Part shown: positions 28,820 to 38,397 of the stretch, piece after piece
Position numbering within the stretch: position 1 is the stretch's first letter
Layout: each line of letters starts with the position of its first letter
NCBI RefSeq assembly: GCF_049568105.1
Contig: NZ_CP145335.1
Location: 1,922,001-1,986,000, forward strand
Reading direction: 5' to 3'
DNA: 64,000 bases
From: Salinisphaera sp049568105
Lineage (GTDB): Bacteria; Pseudomonadota; Gammaproteobacteria; Nevskiales; Salinisphaeraceae
Notes under the pieces: generated by a model
The model's database searches: none
Told to the model about the DNA's origin: nothing
The model's input: only the letters and a program-made list of their open reading frames with translations
Program-made: the position numbers and the translations under genes

Positions 28820-30262
28820 ATGCAGTCTTTCCCCCAACCTTCGCCGATGCGCTGGCAGCCGCGGCGGTTCAAATCCGCTGCGATCGTGGTGGCGATCGGC
28901 CTGCTTTGGCTGATCAGCGCGTGGCAAAGCAACTGGCTTGTCGCCGCGATCGGCACTGTCCCGGGGATTGTTTTGATCGCGACCGGGGCCGGGCAGTTGC
29001 TCTGGGGCGGCGATCGTCAGCTCTGTTATCACATGGCCTTGGCGGGCCCCGTGAGCTCGATCCTGGCGCTGGTTCTGGGGTATTGGCTCGGCTGGGCGGC
29101 GTGCCTGGCGCTGGTCGCCGGCGGCGGTGCTGCGTTCATGGTAGCGGGCTGGGCACTGCGCGTTCAGCATCCGGTGCCGGCTGACGTATCGCCGCCGACG
29201 ACCCACGCCAAGCTGCTGGCCAAGATGGCCAGCGATGCTGCGCTGCTTGGTTTTTTCATCAATTGCGCGCAAGTACCGCGTGGTGCGGCAGTGGATACCG
29301 ATCTGGCCGAGCTCGCTGCCTTCGGCGAATTGGCCGACCAGCGCGGCTGGATCGCGCATCCCGAACGCTTTCATGGTGCAGCCCAGGCCCCGGAAGCCCC
29401 GTTGATTCGAAGACAGTGCACGCTCGGCATTAACTATGAGTGGCTGACCGCCGAGTCGGCATATCGGCCGCCCGCAGACCTGCCTGGCCTCCAGCGCTGG
29501 CAATCCTATCGGCGCAACCGCCGTATGGCGACCCGTATTCTGCGTCACGACGACACCCAGGACCGGCCTTGGCTGGTCTGTGTTCATGGCTATCGGATGG
29601 GCGTGGCCGGGCTAGATTTCCAGCTGTTCAACGTCGAGCGGCTGCATCGCCAGCTGGGCTTGAACGTAGCCATGCCCATCCTGCCGCTGCATGGCGTACG
29701 CCGGGCCACGCCACTGACCGGGGGCCTTTTCCTCGATGGCCCGTTGGCCGATCTGGTGCATGCCCAGGCGCAGTCGCTCTGCGATCTGCGCAGCACGATC
29801 GCCTGGATACGCCAGGTCGACCCGAAGGCCCGGATCGGCGTACTCGGCTATAGCCTCGGGGGCTATCATGCTGCGTTGCTGTCGGCCTACGAGCCCGATC
29901 TGGCCTGCGTGATTGCCGGCATCCCGATGATCGATATCGCGGCTACGCTTTGGCAGCATCTGCCTACCGCCCATGCCCGCTATCTGGAGGCCCGGGGGTT
30001 GACTGCCGAGGCAGTAGCCCAGCGGTTGACGCCAGTATCGCCGCTGGCCGTGAAACCGCAGGTGGTGCGCGAGCGACGTTTCATTTTTGCCGCTACCGCC
30101 GATCAATTGATCGCGCCCGAGCAGCCGCTGGCGCTGTGGCGCCACTGGGACGAACCCGCGCTGCAATGGTATGACGGCTCGCACCTGTCGGTACGCCACG
30201 AGGTCGATATCGGGCCGTTCATCGATCGGGCGCTGCAGGAGACCGGAATGTATGCGGGGTGA
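28820..30262 (+). CDS. Membrane-anchored alpha/beta hydrolase
   Basis: The 480-aa protein has hydrophobic helices in residues 18-60 and 72-112, followed by a soluble domain. From about residue 252 an alpha/beta-hydrolase core is visible: WLVCVHGYRMG (oxyanion region), VLGYSLGGYHAALLSAY (nucleophile Ser at about 342), AATADQLIAPEQ (acid) and DGSHLSVRHE (base). I cannot assign a substrate. Its context between a small membrane protein and a FabH-like enzyme is compatible with lipid or polyester hydrolysis, but this is inference. Confidence 0.75.
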   Translation: MQSFPQPSPMRWQPRRFKSAAIVVAIGLLWLISAWQSNWLVAAIGTVPGIVLIATGAGQLLWGGDRQLCYHMALAGPVSSILALVLGYWLGWAACLALVAGGGAAFMVAGWALRVQHPVPADVSPPTTHAKLLAKMASDAALLGFFINCAQVPRGAAVDTDLAELAAFGELADQRGWIAHPERFHGAAQAPEAPLIRRQCTLGINYEWLTAESAYRPPADLPGLQRWQSYRRNRRMATRILRHDDTQDRPWLVCVHGYRMGVAGLDFQLFNVERLHRQLGLNVAMPILPLHGVRRATPLTGGLFLDGPLADLVHAQAQSLCDLRSTIAWIRQVDPKARIGVLGYSLGGYHAALLSAYEPDLACVIAGIPMIDIAATLWQHLPTAHARYLEARGLTAEAVAQRLTPVSPLAVKPQVVRERRFIFAATADQLIAPEQPLALWRHWDEPALQWYDGSHLSVRHEVDIGPFIDRALQETGMYAG

Positions 30263-30582
30263 TACAGGCGGCAGTGCTGTCGCGATGTCGAGTTGGCGCT
30301 CGCAAATGATGCCCTGCAAGGCAACGCCCCATGCTTGCAGCGCGGCCGACTGCAATTCGCGACCCGGGCCGGGGCAAGCGCTGATGTGCGGTCAGCCAGT
30401 ATTGCAACATGCAGGCGCGGAAATGATCGCGCGACGCGCTATGCCTGGATTGGCCGTACAGCTGCGTTTGGTAGCCGCTCGCTCCCAACCGACCGCGTGG
30501 CCGTTGGCCCAGGCGGTTGTAGCCGGACCCGCCGCGGGCCAGAATGCGGCAGGTCCGAATCACAATCCGTGCAGGAGCTGCG
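30263..30582. other. Non-coding gap before the FabH-like gene
   Basis: The 320-nt gap has open frames on both strands, but none has similarity or a plausible start. I see no terminator with a T-run and no clear promoter. The gap ends with the AGGAG ribosome-binding site (30573-30577) of the next gene. Confidence 0.4.
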
Positions 30583-31704
30583 GTGAGTAATGTTGTACTA
30601 ACGGCCTCCGGGCTTTATACGCCGCCGGATGCGATCTCCAACGACGAGTTGGTGGCGTCCTACAACGCTTATGTCGACCGCTTCAACGAAGACAATGCCG
30701 ATGCGATCGCGGCCGGACGGGTGGCGCCGCTGTCGTATTCCAGCAGCGAGTTCATTACCAAGGCTTCGGGCATCGAAAGCCGCTACGTGGTCGACAAGCC
30801 AGGTATTCTCGACCCTGAGATCATGCGGCCCCGGATCCGAACCCGATCCAACGACGAGCCATCGATCCAGTGCGAGATGGCGCTGGCGGCGATCGAGCCG
30901 TGTCTGGCCAAAGCTGGACGCAGCGCGGCCGACATCGATGCGATCATCGTGGCCTGTTCGAACCTGCCGCGGCCGTATCCGGCGCTGGCGGTCGAGGTTC
31001 AGCATTATCTGGGCGCCGGCGGCTTCGGTTTCGACCTGAATGTGGCCTGTGCCTCGGCGGCCTTCGGCATCCAGACCGCGGCCGATATGATCAACGCGGG
31101 CAGCGCGCGGCGCGTACTGATGGTCAATCCGGAAATTTGCTCGGCGCATCTGAATTTCCGCGATCGGGACAGCCATTTCATCTTTGGTGACGTTTGCACG
31201 GCAGCATTGCTTGAACATGCCGACGAAGCCCCAGCGGGCACTGGTTTCGAAGTGCTCGGTACCCGGCTGTCGACTCGGTTTTCCAATAACATCCGTAACA
31301 ATTTCGGCTTTCTCAATCGCAGCGAAATCGAGCCGCGTTCCGAAGCCGATCGGCTGTTCGTGCAGAACGGGCGCAAGGTGTTCAAAGAAGTCGGGCCGAT
31401 GGTCGCCGATCTGATTGTTGAGCACGCTGCCGAGTACGATCTGGAAGCCGCCGATATCCGTCGGCTCTGGCTGCATCAGGCCAATATCAACATGAACACG
31501 CTGATCGCCAAGCGGGTTCTGGGCCGTACCCCGGCCGAGGGCGAGATGCCAGCGATTCTGGCCGAATACGGCAACACCAGCTCGGCCTCGCCGATGATCG
31601 TGTTTCACAAGTTCTCGAACGATTTGGCCGTCGGTGAGACCGGCGTCCTCTGCGGTTTCGGCGCCGGCTATTCGGCCGGCAGTGTGGTGCTGCGGCGGCG
31701 CTAG
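30583..31704 (+). CDS. Beta-ketoacyl-ACP synthase III family enzyme (FabH2-like)
   Basis: The 373-aa thiolase-fold enzyme starts at GTG 30583, 5 nt after AGGAG, giving MSNVVLTASGLYTPPDAISN. The Cys-His-Asn triad is visible in NVACASAAFG, LWLHQANINMN and EYGNTSSASPM. It is longer than FabH (about 320 aa), with an insert near the N-terminus (SYNAYVDRFNEDNADAI), like Pseudomonas PA3286, which channels octanoyl-CoA from beta-oxidation into fatty-acid synthesis. No acyl carrier protein or other fab gene is nearby, so the same role here is inferred from overall resemblance. Confidence 0.85.
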   Translation: MSNVVLTASGLYTPPDAISNDELVASYNAYVDRFNEDNADAIAAGRVAPLSYSSSEFITKASGIESRYVVDKPGILDPEIMRPRIRTRSNDEPSIQCEMALAAIEPCLAKAGRSAADIDAIIVACSNLPRPYPALAVEVQHYLGAGGFGFDLNVACASAAFGIQTAADMINAGSARRVLMVNPEICSAHLNFRDRDSHFIFGDVCTAALLEHADEAPAGTGFEVLGTRLSTRFSNNIRNNFGFLNRSEIEPRSEADRLFVQNGRKVFKEVGPMVADLIVEHAAEYDLEAADIRRLWLHQANINMNTLIAKRVLGRTPAEGEMPAILAEYGNTSSASPMIVFHKFSNDLAVGETGVLCGFGAGYSAGSVVLRRR

Positions 31705-31771
31705 CGACCACGGCGGACCGATCGCCTGGGCGGTTGGCCCCCCATCATTTTCAGATTCAAGGAGTCCGGCC

Positions 31772-34384
31772 ATGACGGGCAATCCCCAACGCAAATACCG
31801 CGCCGACTATCAGGCGCCGCTGTATCTGATCGACAGCGTCGATCTGAGCTTTGATATCCACGAACGGGCGACCGAGGTCACGGCCCGGCATGCGGTTCGC
31901 CGCAATCCGCAGGCGCCAGACGGAAATCAGGCTTGGCGGCTCGACGGCCGCGACATGCGGCTGCTGCGTATCGCCGTCGATGGCCGTGAGCTCGCCGCCG
32001 AAAACTACGAACAGGGCGAGACTGCGCTGTGGCTGTCGGATCTGCCCGAGGCCTTCGAGCTGACCGTCGTCACCGAGATCGATCCGGACAATAATCTATC
32101 GCTGGAAGGGCTGTATCGCTCCGGGCCGATTTTGTGCACCCAGTGTGAGGCGACCGGTTTTTCGCGGATCACCTATTTCCCGGACCGGCCAGACGTCATG
32201 TCGCGCTATACGACGCGCATCGAAGCCGATGCCACGCGCTATCCGGTGCTGCTGTCGAACGGTGATTGCGTAGCATCCGGTGACGCCGGGAACGGTCGAC
32301 ACTATGCGGTCTACGAGGACCCGTTCGCCAAACCCTGCTATCTGTTCGCGCTGGTCGCCGGCGATCTGGGCGTGATTCGCGATACGTTCACCACCGCCTC
32401 GGGCCGGAATGTCGCGCTGGCGCTTTATACCGAGCACGGCAACGAGGACCAATGCCATCACGCCATGGCTTCGCTCAAGGACGCCATGGCCTGGGACGAG
32501 ACGACTTACGGGCTGGAATACGATCTCGACTCGTTCGTGATCGTGGCCGTGGCCAGTTTCAACATGGGCGCGATGGAGAACAAGAGCCTCAACGTCTTCA
32601 ATACGGCTTGCATCTTCGCGCACAAGGACACCGCGACCGACGGCGATTTCGCCCGGGTCCGCGATGTGGTCGCCCACGAATACTTCCATAACTACACTGG
32701 TAATCGCGTGACCTGCCGCGACTGGTTCCAGCTCTCGTTAAAAGAAGGGCTGACGGTCTATCGCGAGCACCAGTTCGCCATCGACCACGGCTCGCCGGGC
32801 GTGACCCGTATCGAGCAGGTGCGCATGATCCGCGACGTCCAGTTCCCCGAGGACGCGGGGCCCCGCGCCCATCCGGTACGGCCCGAGTCGTACGTCGAGA
32901 TGAACAATTTCTATACCATTACGGTGTACGAAAAAGGCGCCGAGCTGATCCGCATGATGGCCCAAATGGCTGGCCGCGACGCGTTTACGCGCGCGGTCAA
33001 GCACTATCTGGACAAGCACGACGGCCAGGCGGTAACCATCGAGGACTTCGTGGTCGCGATCGAGGCATCCGCCGGGTTGGATCTCGGCCAGTTCCGCAAT
33101 TGGTACCGCTATGCCGGTACGCCGCGGGTCAGCGTGCACCCCAGCTTCGAAAACGGCCGTTTAACCCTGGAGCTGGCCCAGGCCACGCCGGCGACGCCGG
33201 GACAGGACGACAAACCTGACTTCGATATCCCGGTGTCCGTGGCGCTGTTCGACGAGGCCGGCCAAGTCGTACGCGAGCCCGAAATCCTGCGCCTGCAACA
33301 GCAGCGGCAGTCGTTCGTCTACGATAGCCTGGAAACCGAGCCGACCGTGTCGGCGCTGCGCGGGCTGACCGCGCCAGTGCGTCTGGAATTCGATCAGGAC
33401 GAGGCGGCGCTGGTGCGTCTGATGGCCCACGACAGTGACCCGGTCTCGCGTTGGGATGCGGCCCAAAGCCTGTATATGGCCACCCTCAAGCAGGCGGTGG
33501 TCGCCGACCTGCACGGACAGGACCTGCCCAAGCTGGGGCAGGGGCTGATCGACGCGATCTCAGTGCTATTGAACGATCCGCCGGCCGATCGTGCGCTGCT
33601 GGCCGAAATGCTCACCTTGCCCAGCACCATCCAGATCGGCGAGGCCTTCGATGCCATCGACGTCTTCGCAGTAGAAGCCGCACGTCGCCACGTCAAGCGC
33701 GCGATCGCGGCTCGCTTCGAGCATGAGCTGACCCGTCTGGCGGACGGCCATGCCCCGACCGGGGACTATGTCTTCGATCAGGACAGCGCCGGCCGGCGCC
33801 GGGTGTTCGCACTGGCGCTCGACTATCTGGCCACCCTCGACACGGCGGCGGTTCGCGAGCGTGCCCGCTCGATCTACGAAGCGGCCGATAACATGACCGA
33901 TCGCATGGCCGCACTCAACGCCCTCCAGAATCTGCCGGGCGAGGAACGCGAAGCGATTCGGGCCGATTTCGCTGAACGCTTTGCCGATTATCCACTGGTC
34001 ATGGACAAGTGGCTGCGGCTGCAGGCGGCCACCGAAGACGGCGATGCCGTGGCCCGGGTACGTGATCTGCTGGCGGATTCACACTTCGATTTCACCAATC
34101 CGAATCGAGTGCGGGCGCTGGTGGGTGGTTTCGTACGTGGCAATCCGTTGGCTTTTCACCGTGAGGATAAAGCCGGCTACGGCCTGGTGGCCGACGAGAT
34201 CCTGCGGCTGGATGCGCTCAATCCGCAGCTGGCGGCGGCACTCGCGGGGCTGCTGGCGCCATGGCGTCGCTATGCTGAGCCGTATGCCTCGGGTATGCGC
34301 GAAGCCTTGGCCCGGGTCGGGGAAGCCGAGCTGTCCGACAATACGCGTGAAATCGTCTCAGCCGGGCTGGGCGAGGGGGGCTGA
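31772..34384 (+). CDS. pepN: Aminopeptidase N
   Basis: The 870-aa M1 zinc metallopeptidase has the same length as E. coli PepN. The substrate-binding GAMEN motif is in SFNMGAMENKSLN, and the zinc site is HEYFHN at about residue 302 with the third ligand Glu in KEGLTVYRE. The start ATG 31772 follows AAGGAG. It removes N-terminal residues from cytosolic peptides. It lies upstream of phoB, whose promoter is in the 89-nt gap. Confidence 0.96.
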   Translation: MTGNPQRKYRADYQAPLYLIDSVDLSFDIHERATEVTARHAVRRNPQAPDGNQAWRLDGRDMRLLRIAVDGRELAAENYEQGETALWLSDLPEAFELTVVTEIDPDNNLSLEGLYRSGPILCTQCEATGFSRITYFPDRPDVMSRYTTRIEADATRYPVLLSNGDCVASGDAGNGRHYAVYEDPFAKPCYLFALVAGDLGVIRDTFTTASGRNVALALYTEHGNEDQCHHAMASLKDAMAWDETTYGLEYDLDSFVIVAVASFNMGAMENKSLNVFNTACIFAHKDTATDGDFARVRDVVAHEYFHNYTGNRVTCRDWFQLSLKEGLTVYREHQFAIDHGSPGVTRIEQVRMIRDVQFPEDAGPRAHPVRPESYVEMNNFYTITVYEKGAELIRMMAQMAGRDAFTRAVKHYLDKHDGQAVTIEDFVVAIEASAGLDLGQFRNWYRYAGTPRVSVHPSFENGRLTLELAQATPATPGQDDKPDFDIPVSVALFDEAGQVVREPEILRLQQQRQSFVYDSLETEPTVSALRGLTAPVRLEFDQDEAALVRLMAHDSDPVSRWDAAQSLYMATLKQAVVADLHGQDLPKLGQGLIDAISVLLNDPPADRALLAEMLTLPSTIQIGEAFDAIDVFAVEAARRHVKRAIAARFEHELTRLADGHAPTGDYVFDQDSAGRRRVFALALDYLATLDTAAVRERARSIYEAADNMTDRMAALNALQNLPGEEREAIRADFAERFADYPLVMDKWLRLQAATEDGDAVARVRDLLADSHFDFTNPNRVRALVGGFVRGNPLAFHREDKAGYGLVADEILRLDALNPQLAAALAGLLAPWRRYAEPYASGMREALARVGEAELSDNTREIVSAGLGEGG

Positions 34385-34410
34385 CCCCCTCGCTCGGCGT
34401 TGGCCGCGGG

Positions 34411-34444
34411 CTGTCACATGGGTGTCATATAGAGTTCATAAGAT
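34411..34444 (+). promoter_or_regulatory. Pho box and promoter of phoB
   Basis: CTGTCAC-ATGG-GTGTCAT at 34411-34428 is two PhoB half-sites 11 bp apart, close to the consensus CTGTCAT-AWAW-CTGTCAY. A third weak half-site, AGTTCAT, lies at 34433-34439. The hexamer TAAGAT (34439-34444) sits exactly 10 nt after the box, the spacing of PhoB-activated promoters lacking a -35. It implies autoregulation of phoB and a leader of about 23 nt. Confidence 0.85.
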
Positions 34445-34473
34445 CGCCATAACGCCTGATGCGATAGACCGCG

Positions 34474-35169
34474 ATGCCACAGAAGCATGTACTGATCGTT
34501 GAGGATGAAACGCCGATTCGCGACATGATCCGGTTCGCGCTCGAGCGGGCCGATTTCGTAGTCAGCGAGGCCGGGGATGCCCAGTCGGCGCGGCTCGCGC
34601 TGGCCGAGCAGCTCCCGGATCTGGTGCTGCTCGACTGGATGTTGCCTGGCATATCGGGTATGGAGTTGGCCCGCGAATGGCGGCGTGACGAGCTGACGGC
34701 CGCTATGCCGATCATTCTGGTCACCGCGCGCGTCGATGAAGACGACCGGGTGCGTGGGCTCAATCTCGGCGCCGACGATTATGTGACCAAGCCGTTTTCT
34801 TCGTCCGAGCTGGTCGCCCGGGTGCGGGCCGTACTACGCCGCAGTCTCCCGGGCGGCGAGGACGAAACCCTGGAACTCGACGGCCTGACTCTCGATGCCG
34901 CCAGCCAGCGGGTCTCGGTCGGCGGTACGTCGATCAAGCTGGGTCCAACCGAGTATCGTCTGCTGCGGTTTTTTATGAGCAATCCGGAACGGGTCTATAC
35001 TCGTGAACAGATGCTCGACCGGGTTTGGGGGCAGAATGTGTACGTCGAAGAACGCACGGTGGATGTGCATATCAGGCGGCTACGCAAAGCGCTCGCGCCG
35101 CACGGTTTTGATGGCTTCATCCAGACTGTGCGCGGCAGTGGTTACCGTTTCTCCAGCCGATCGCTCTAG
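34474..35169 (+). CDS. phoB: Phosphate regulon response regulator PhoB
   Basis: The 231-aa OmpR-type regulator has a receiver domain with phospho-acceptor Asp in LVLLDWMLPG (about residue 54) and switch residues ILVTARVDE and DDYVTKPFSS. The winged-helix domain ends in VDVHIRRLRKAL and TVRGSGYRF. It binds Pho boxes, three of which I see in the window. The stop codon TAG is part of a CTAG tetranucleotide that is the left target duplication of the element that follows. Confidence 0.96.
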   Translation: MPQKHVLIVEDETPIRDMIRFALERADFVVSEAGDAQSARLALAEQLPDLVLLDWMLPGISGMELAREWRRDELTAAMPIILVTARVDEDDRVRGLNLGADDYVTKPFSSSELVARVRAVLRRSLPGGEDETLELDGLTLDAASQRVSVGGTSIKLGPTEYRLLRFFMSNPERVYTREQMLDRVWGQNVYVEERTVDVHIRRLRKALAPHGFDGFIQTVRGSGYRFSSRSL

Positions 35170-35438
35170 AGCGTGTTGAGGTTTCCGCCAAGCGCTGCCT
35201 TGCACCCCAAGTCGTGGTGGGCGAGGCGCGAACTGCCGGTTCTGGGCTGTGCCCCGAGCAAGGCTCATCACGCGGCCCGACGCGATTTGGAACGCACTCC
35301 TTCGAAACAACGGCTGCTGGGCCGTAATCCAACGTTGCCGTTTGCCGACGTCGCGCCACGACGCCGTACTCGCGGCGCCTCGGATTGCAGCCCAACTGAC
35401 CTTGGCGCGGACGCGTACGAAACCTCAACACGCCCTAG
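35166..35438. mobile_element. MITE-like element with CTAG direct repeats, between phoB and phoR
   Basis: A 265-bp core (35170-35434) is bounded by inverted repeats AGCGTGTTGAGGTTTC (left) and GAAACCTCAACACGCC (right), matching in 15 of 16 positions. It is flanked by CTAG at 35166-35169 and 35435-35438. CTAG fits the YTAR target and 4-bp duplication of IS5. No transposase fits in the core, so it would be a non-autonomous element. It pushes phoB and phoR 446 nt apart. A decayed relative lies at 24247-24478. The remaining 177 nt before phoR show nothing recognisable. Confidence 0.8.
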
Positions 35439-35615
35439 GCGGCTCTGTTGATGCTGTCCGTGAGTTGCCACTGCGAACCGTTGGCCCGCTCTCGCAAGTG
35501 CCGCACCCGCGACATGTCGGGCCCGGACTTTCTGCGGCTGTCGGCACAACCTGGCACGCGGTGGTATCCGGGGCCGGTGTGGCGGGCCGGCCGCCCGATT
35601 CACGGGTTCTAGGCT

Positions 35616-36944
35616 ATGGAATCGCAGGGCAGCGACGTACGCCGCATCTGGTTGATGGCCATGCTGCGGTTGGCGGCCTGGCTGGGGGTGGCCGCTGTTG
35701 TGGGCGCGATCTTTGGCGCCATCACCTTGGCGTTGCTGATCGCGCTGTCTATCTATACCGCGGGCCATCTGTTGTATGCCTATCAGCTGCACCGCTGGCT
35801 GGCGCGGCCCCGGACCCAGCCCCGCGACGGCTTTGGCGTCTGGCAGGAAATCTATACCGAGCTATACCGGCTCAAACAGCGTAATCGACGGCGCAAGAAA
35901 CGGCTCAAGAGTATTGTCGCGGAATTTCAGGCCTCGACTGCTGCATTGCCTGATGGCGCCGTGGTGATCGACGACCGCGGCCGGATCGTCTGGTTCAACA
36001 CAGCGGCTGCTGCGCTGCTGGCACTCCGTGCGGGCCAGGATAACGGTCAACGGATCGTCAATCTACTGCGCCATCCGCGGTTCGCCCAGTTCCTGGCCGA
36101 TGCTGGCGGGACCGGGGCGCAACTCGAGGTGCCATCGCCGGTCAACGATACCGATACTCTCGTTCTTCGGGTGGTGCCCTACGGCAATGGCCAGCGGCTG
36201 TTAATCGCCCGCGATATCAGTGAACAGAAACGCCTCGAATCCACGCGTCGCGATTTTGTGGCCAATGCCTCGCACGAACTGCGCACGCCGCTGACCGTCT
36301 TGCGCGGCTATCTCGAGATGATGACCGAAGAGGCCGCCGAGGACGGCGATCTGGTGCGATGGCAAAAGCCGATCCATGAAATGGACGCCCAGTCGGCCCG
36401 CATGGCGCGCATTATCGATAGCCTGCTGCGTTTGGCCCGGCTCGAGAGCGAAGGTTTGGCCCAGGCCCAGGAAACGATCGACATGGCGGCCCTGGTGCGG
36501 CGGGGGGTCGCCGAGTTGGAATCTGGCGCGGGCCACGAGCATGTCTTCGTCGTCGAAGTCGACGACACGCTGGGGTTGTTCGGTCGGCCGGGCGAAATCG
36601 AGAGCGTGATCTCGAACCTGTTGTTCAATGCCGTGCGTTATACGCCGAGCGGCGGACAGGTAACGGCGCGTTGGTCGGCCGACCGTGGCGGTGCCGTGTT
36701 CGAGGTCATCGACGATGGGCCGGGCATTGCCGCCGAGCATCTACCACGTCTGACCGAGCGGTTCTATCGGGTCGATGCCGGGCGTAGCGCCGCTGACGGC
36801 GGTACGGGGCTTGGGCTGGCGATCGTCAAGCATAGCCTAGAGCATCATGAGGCCGAGTTGTCCGTCGACAGCCAGCTCGGCCAGGGCAGCGTGTTTCGCT
36901 GTGTCTTTCCGAGCCAGCGCTTAGTCAGTCGCGACGTAGCCTGA
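35616..36944 (+). CDS. phoR: Phosphate regulon sensor histidine kinase PhoR
   Basis: The 442-aa kinase has an N-terminal hydrophobic hairpin (about residues 14-52), a basic linker, a PAS domain (about 105-205), a HisKA domain with phosphorylated His near 219 (ASHELRTPLTVLRGYLEMM), and an ATPase domain with SNLLFNAVRYTPSGG, IDDGPGIAAEHLPRLTERFYR and GTGLGLAIVK. The layout and many segments match E. coli PhoR. It phosphorylates PhoB under phosphate limitation. Separation from phoB by the MITE-like element may alter its expression. Confidence 0.95.
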   Translation: MESQGSDVRRIWLMAMLRLAAWLGVAAVVGAIFGAITLALLIALSIYTAGHLLYAYQLHRWLARPRTQPRDGFGVWQEIYTELYRLKQRNRRRKKRLKSIVAEFQASTAALPDGAVVIDDRGRIVWFNTAAAALLALRAGQDNGQRIVNLLRHPRFAQFLADAGGTGAQLEVPSPVNDTDTLVLRVVPYGNGQRLLIARDISEQKRLESTRRDFVANASHELRTPLTVLRGYLEMMTEEAAEDGDLVRWQKPIHEMDAQSARMARIIDSLLRLARLESEGLAQAQETIDMAALVRRGVAELESGAGHEHVFVVEVDDTLGLFGRPGEIESVISNLLFNAVRYTPSGGQVTARWSADRGGAVFEVIDDGPGIAAEHLPRLTERFYRVDAGRSAADGGTGLGLAIVKHSLEHHEAELSVDSQLGQGSVFRCVFPSQRLVSRDVA

Positions 36945-37256
36945 CCGACGTCCTCCTGGGCGCTGCTTATTTCCCGCTGTGAGTCCCGTATTTATACGGC
37001 GATCGCCGATGCGATGCCGGCATTTCCGCGTGCCCGAAAATCATTCTGGCCATTTTTAAAATCTGAAATAAAAACGTCATCGAAGAGGTGTTTAATTGGG
37101 GCGTCGACCTGGTCAAATGCCGGTTTTATCGGCCGATTCAGAGTAAGTCGGTTTTAAACCAAGCTATTAGAATCTGGGGTTCGACATTGAATTTTAATGG
37201 CATACACAACGGGGGCTACGTGCCTGCCGCATATTACGCCTCAAGGGAGATAGCTT
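36945..37256. other. AT-rich leader region before the porin gene
   Basis: The 312-nt gap is visibly richer in A and T than its surroundings from about 37020 on. It holds a CGTAT-TT-ATACG hairpin and a 12-bp palindrome CGGCGATCGCCG (36997-37008) just after phoR, then tracts such as TTTTTAAAATCTGAAATAAAAA. It probably contains the porin promoter and a long untranslated leader. I find no convincing Pho box. AAGGGAG (37243-37249) is the porin ribosome-binding site. Confidence 0.5.
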
Positions 37257-38390
37257 ATGTCGATTAAAGCCCAATACCGCGGAATTGCCACCGGAATTGT
37301 ATCGGTTGCATCGGTTTTCGGTGCAATTCCGCAGGCTAATGCGTTCGATTTCAAGATTTCTGGACAGGTCAGCCGTGCCATCATCGGGGTCGATAACGGT
37401 GAGGACCAGGACGTCGGTTTCGTAGACAACCATGCCTCCAATACCCGGTTCGGTTTCTCGGGCAGCCAGGACATCAATCCGGACTATTCGATTGGCTTCG
37501 AGTATGTGCTGGGTATAGGCGATAACCAATCCAGCGACTTCGATGTGAATCAATCGCCTGGCGGGGTGGGTCTGCAGAACCGCCAGGCCAATGTCTTCAT
37601 TAAGGGCAATTACGGCAAGTTCACCTTGGGTAAGCAGGATGGCGCGGCGAACAGCACTTCCAAGGTCGATTTTTCCGGTCTGACCGATCTGGGCGGCGGT
37701 ACCGTGGTCAAGGATTATTTCGGCAACGTCAGTTTCCTGGCCGATGATGGCACGGTCGGCACGACCATCGGCAATGTCTACGACAGCTTCGATGCACTGT
37801 CGCGCCAGAACGCGATCCGCTATGACACGCCGAGCTTTGGCGGTCTGACGTTTTCGGCCAGCTTCGACGAAGACCAGGCCTACGAATTCGCACCGCGTTA
37901 CAAGGGGGAATTCGGTAATGGCATCAAGTTCGAGGCGGCCGCCGACTATGTCGACAGTGGCCAGCAGAACGAAACCGTGCTCCAGGACGGTACCACGACC
38001 GACGGCGGCGATTTTCAGGAATACGGCGGTTCGGCCTCGGTGCTGCTGCCGTCGGGCCTGAATTTCACCGGTCAGTACAAACGTCGCGACTACGACAACA
38101 TGGTTTATACCAACGGCGAAGAGATGGACAGCGCTCAGACGTATTTCGGCGGGGTGGGCTATATCTTCGGCAAGAATCACGTCCAGGCGCTATACGGCCA
38201 TACCGACGATCTGTATAACGATGGAAGTGAAGCCGATAACTATGGCATCGCCTATCGCTACGATCTGATGGAGGCGGTGAATATGTATGCGTCCTACCAC
38301 CATCTGACGGCCGATCATCTCGACCTCGAGGGCGGCGATGCCCAGGATATCAACGTCATCTTCGCTGGCGTTCGCGTCAAGTTCTTCTAA
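37257..38390 (+). CDS. Outer-membrane porin (general Gram-negative type)
   Basis: The 377-aa protein has a signal peptide (cleavage after PQANA, about residue 29), alternating amphipathic strands and a terminal phenylalanine (VRVKFF), the signal for the outer-membrane assembly machinery. The N-terminal FDFKISGQVSRAIIGVDNG and NTRFGFSGSQD segments are typical of 16-stranded porins of the OmpC/PhoE group. The many acidic loop residues argue against strong anion selectivity, although the position between phoR and pstS suggests a link to phosphate uptake. Substrate unproven. Confidence 0.88.
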   Translation: MSIKAQYRGIATGIVSVASVFGAIPQANAFDFKISGQVSRAIIGVDNGEDQDVGFVDNHASNTRFGFSGSQDINPDYSIGFEYVLGIGDNQSSDFDVNQSPGGVGLQNRQANVFIKGNYGKFTLGKQDGAANSTSKVDFSGLTDLGGGTVVKDYFGNVSFLADDGTVGTTIGNVYDSFDALSRQNAIRYDTPSFGGLTFSASFDEDQAYEFAPRYKGEFGNGIKFEAAADYVDSGQQNETVLQDGTTTDGGDFQEYGGSASVLLPSGLNFTGQYKRRDYDNMVYTNGEEMDSAQTYFGGVGYIFGKNHVQALYGHTDDLYNDGSEADNYGIAYRYDLMEAVNMYASYHHLTADHLDLEGGDAQDINVIFAGVRVKFF

Positions 38391-38397
38391 GTCTCGT

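Noticed and set aside
30219..30563. 114-codon minus-strand frame before the FabH-like gene
   Set aside because: Overlaps the end of the hydrolase gene antisense and has no recognisable motif or start signal.
36997..37008. GCGATCGC-containing palindrome resembling the cyanobacterial HIP1 octamer
   Set aside because: A single copy in an otherwise gammaproteobacterial window; no sign of the high frequency that defines HIP1.
37060..37100. Possible Pho box before the porin (ACGTCAT, then GGTGTTT)
   Set aside because: Half-sites deviate strongly from CTGTCAT and the spacing does not fit.
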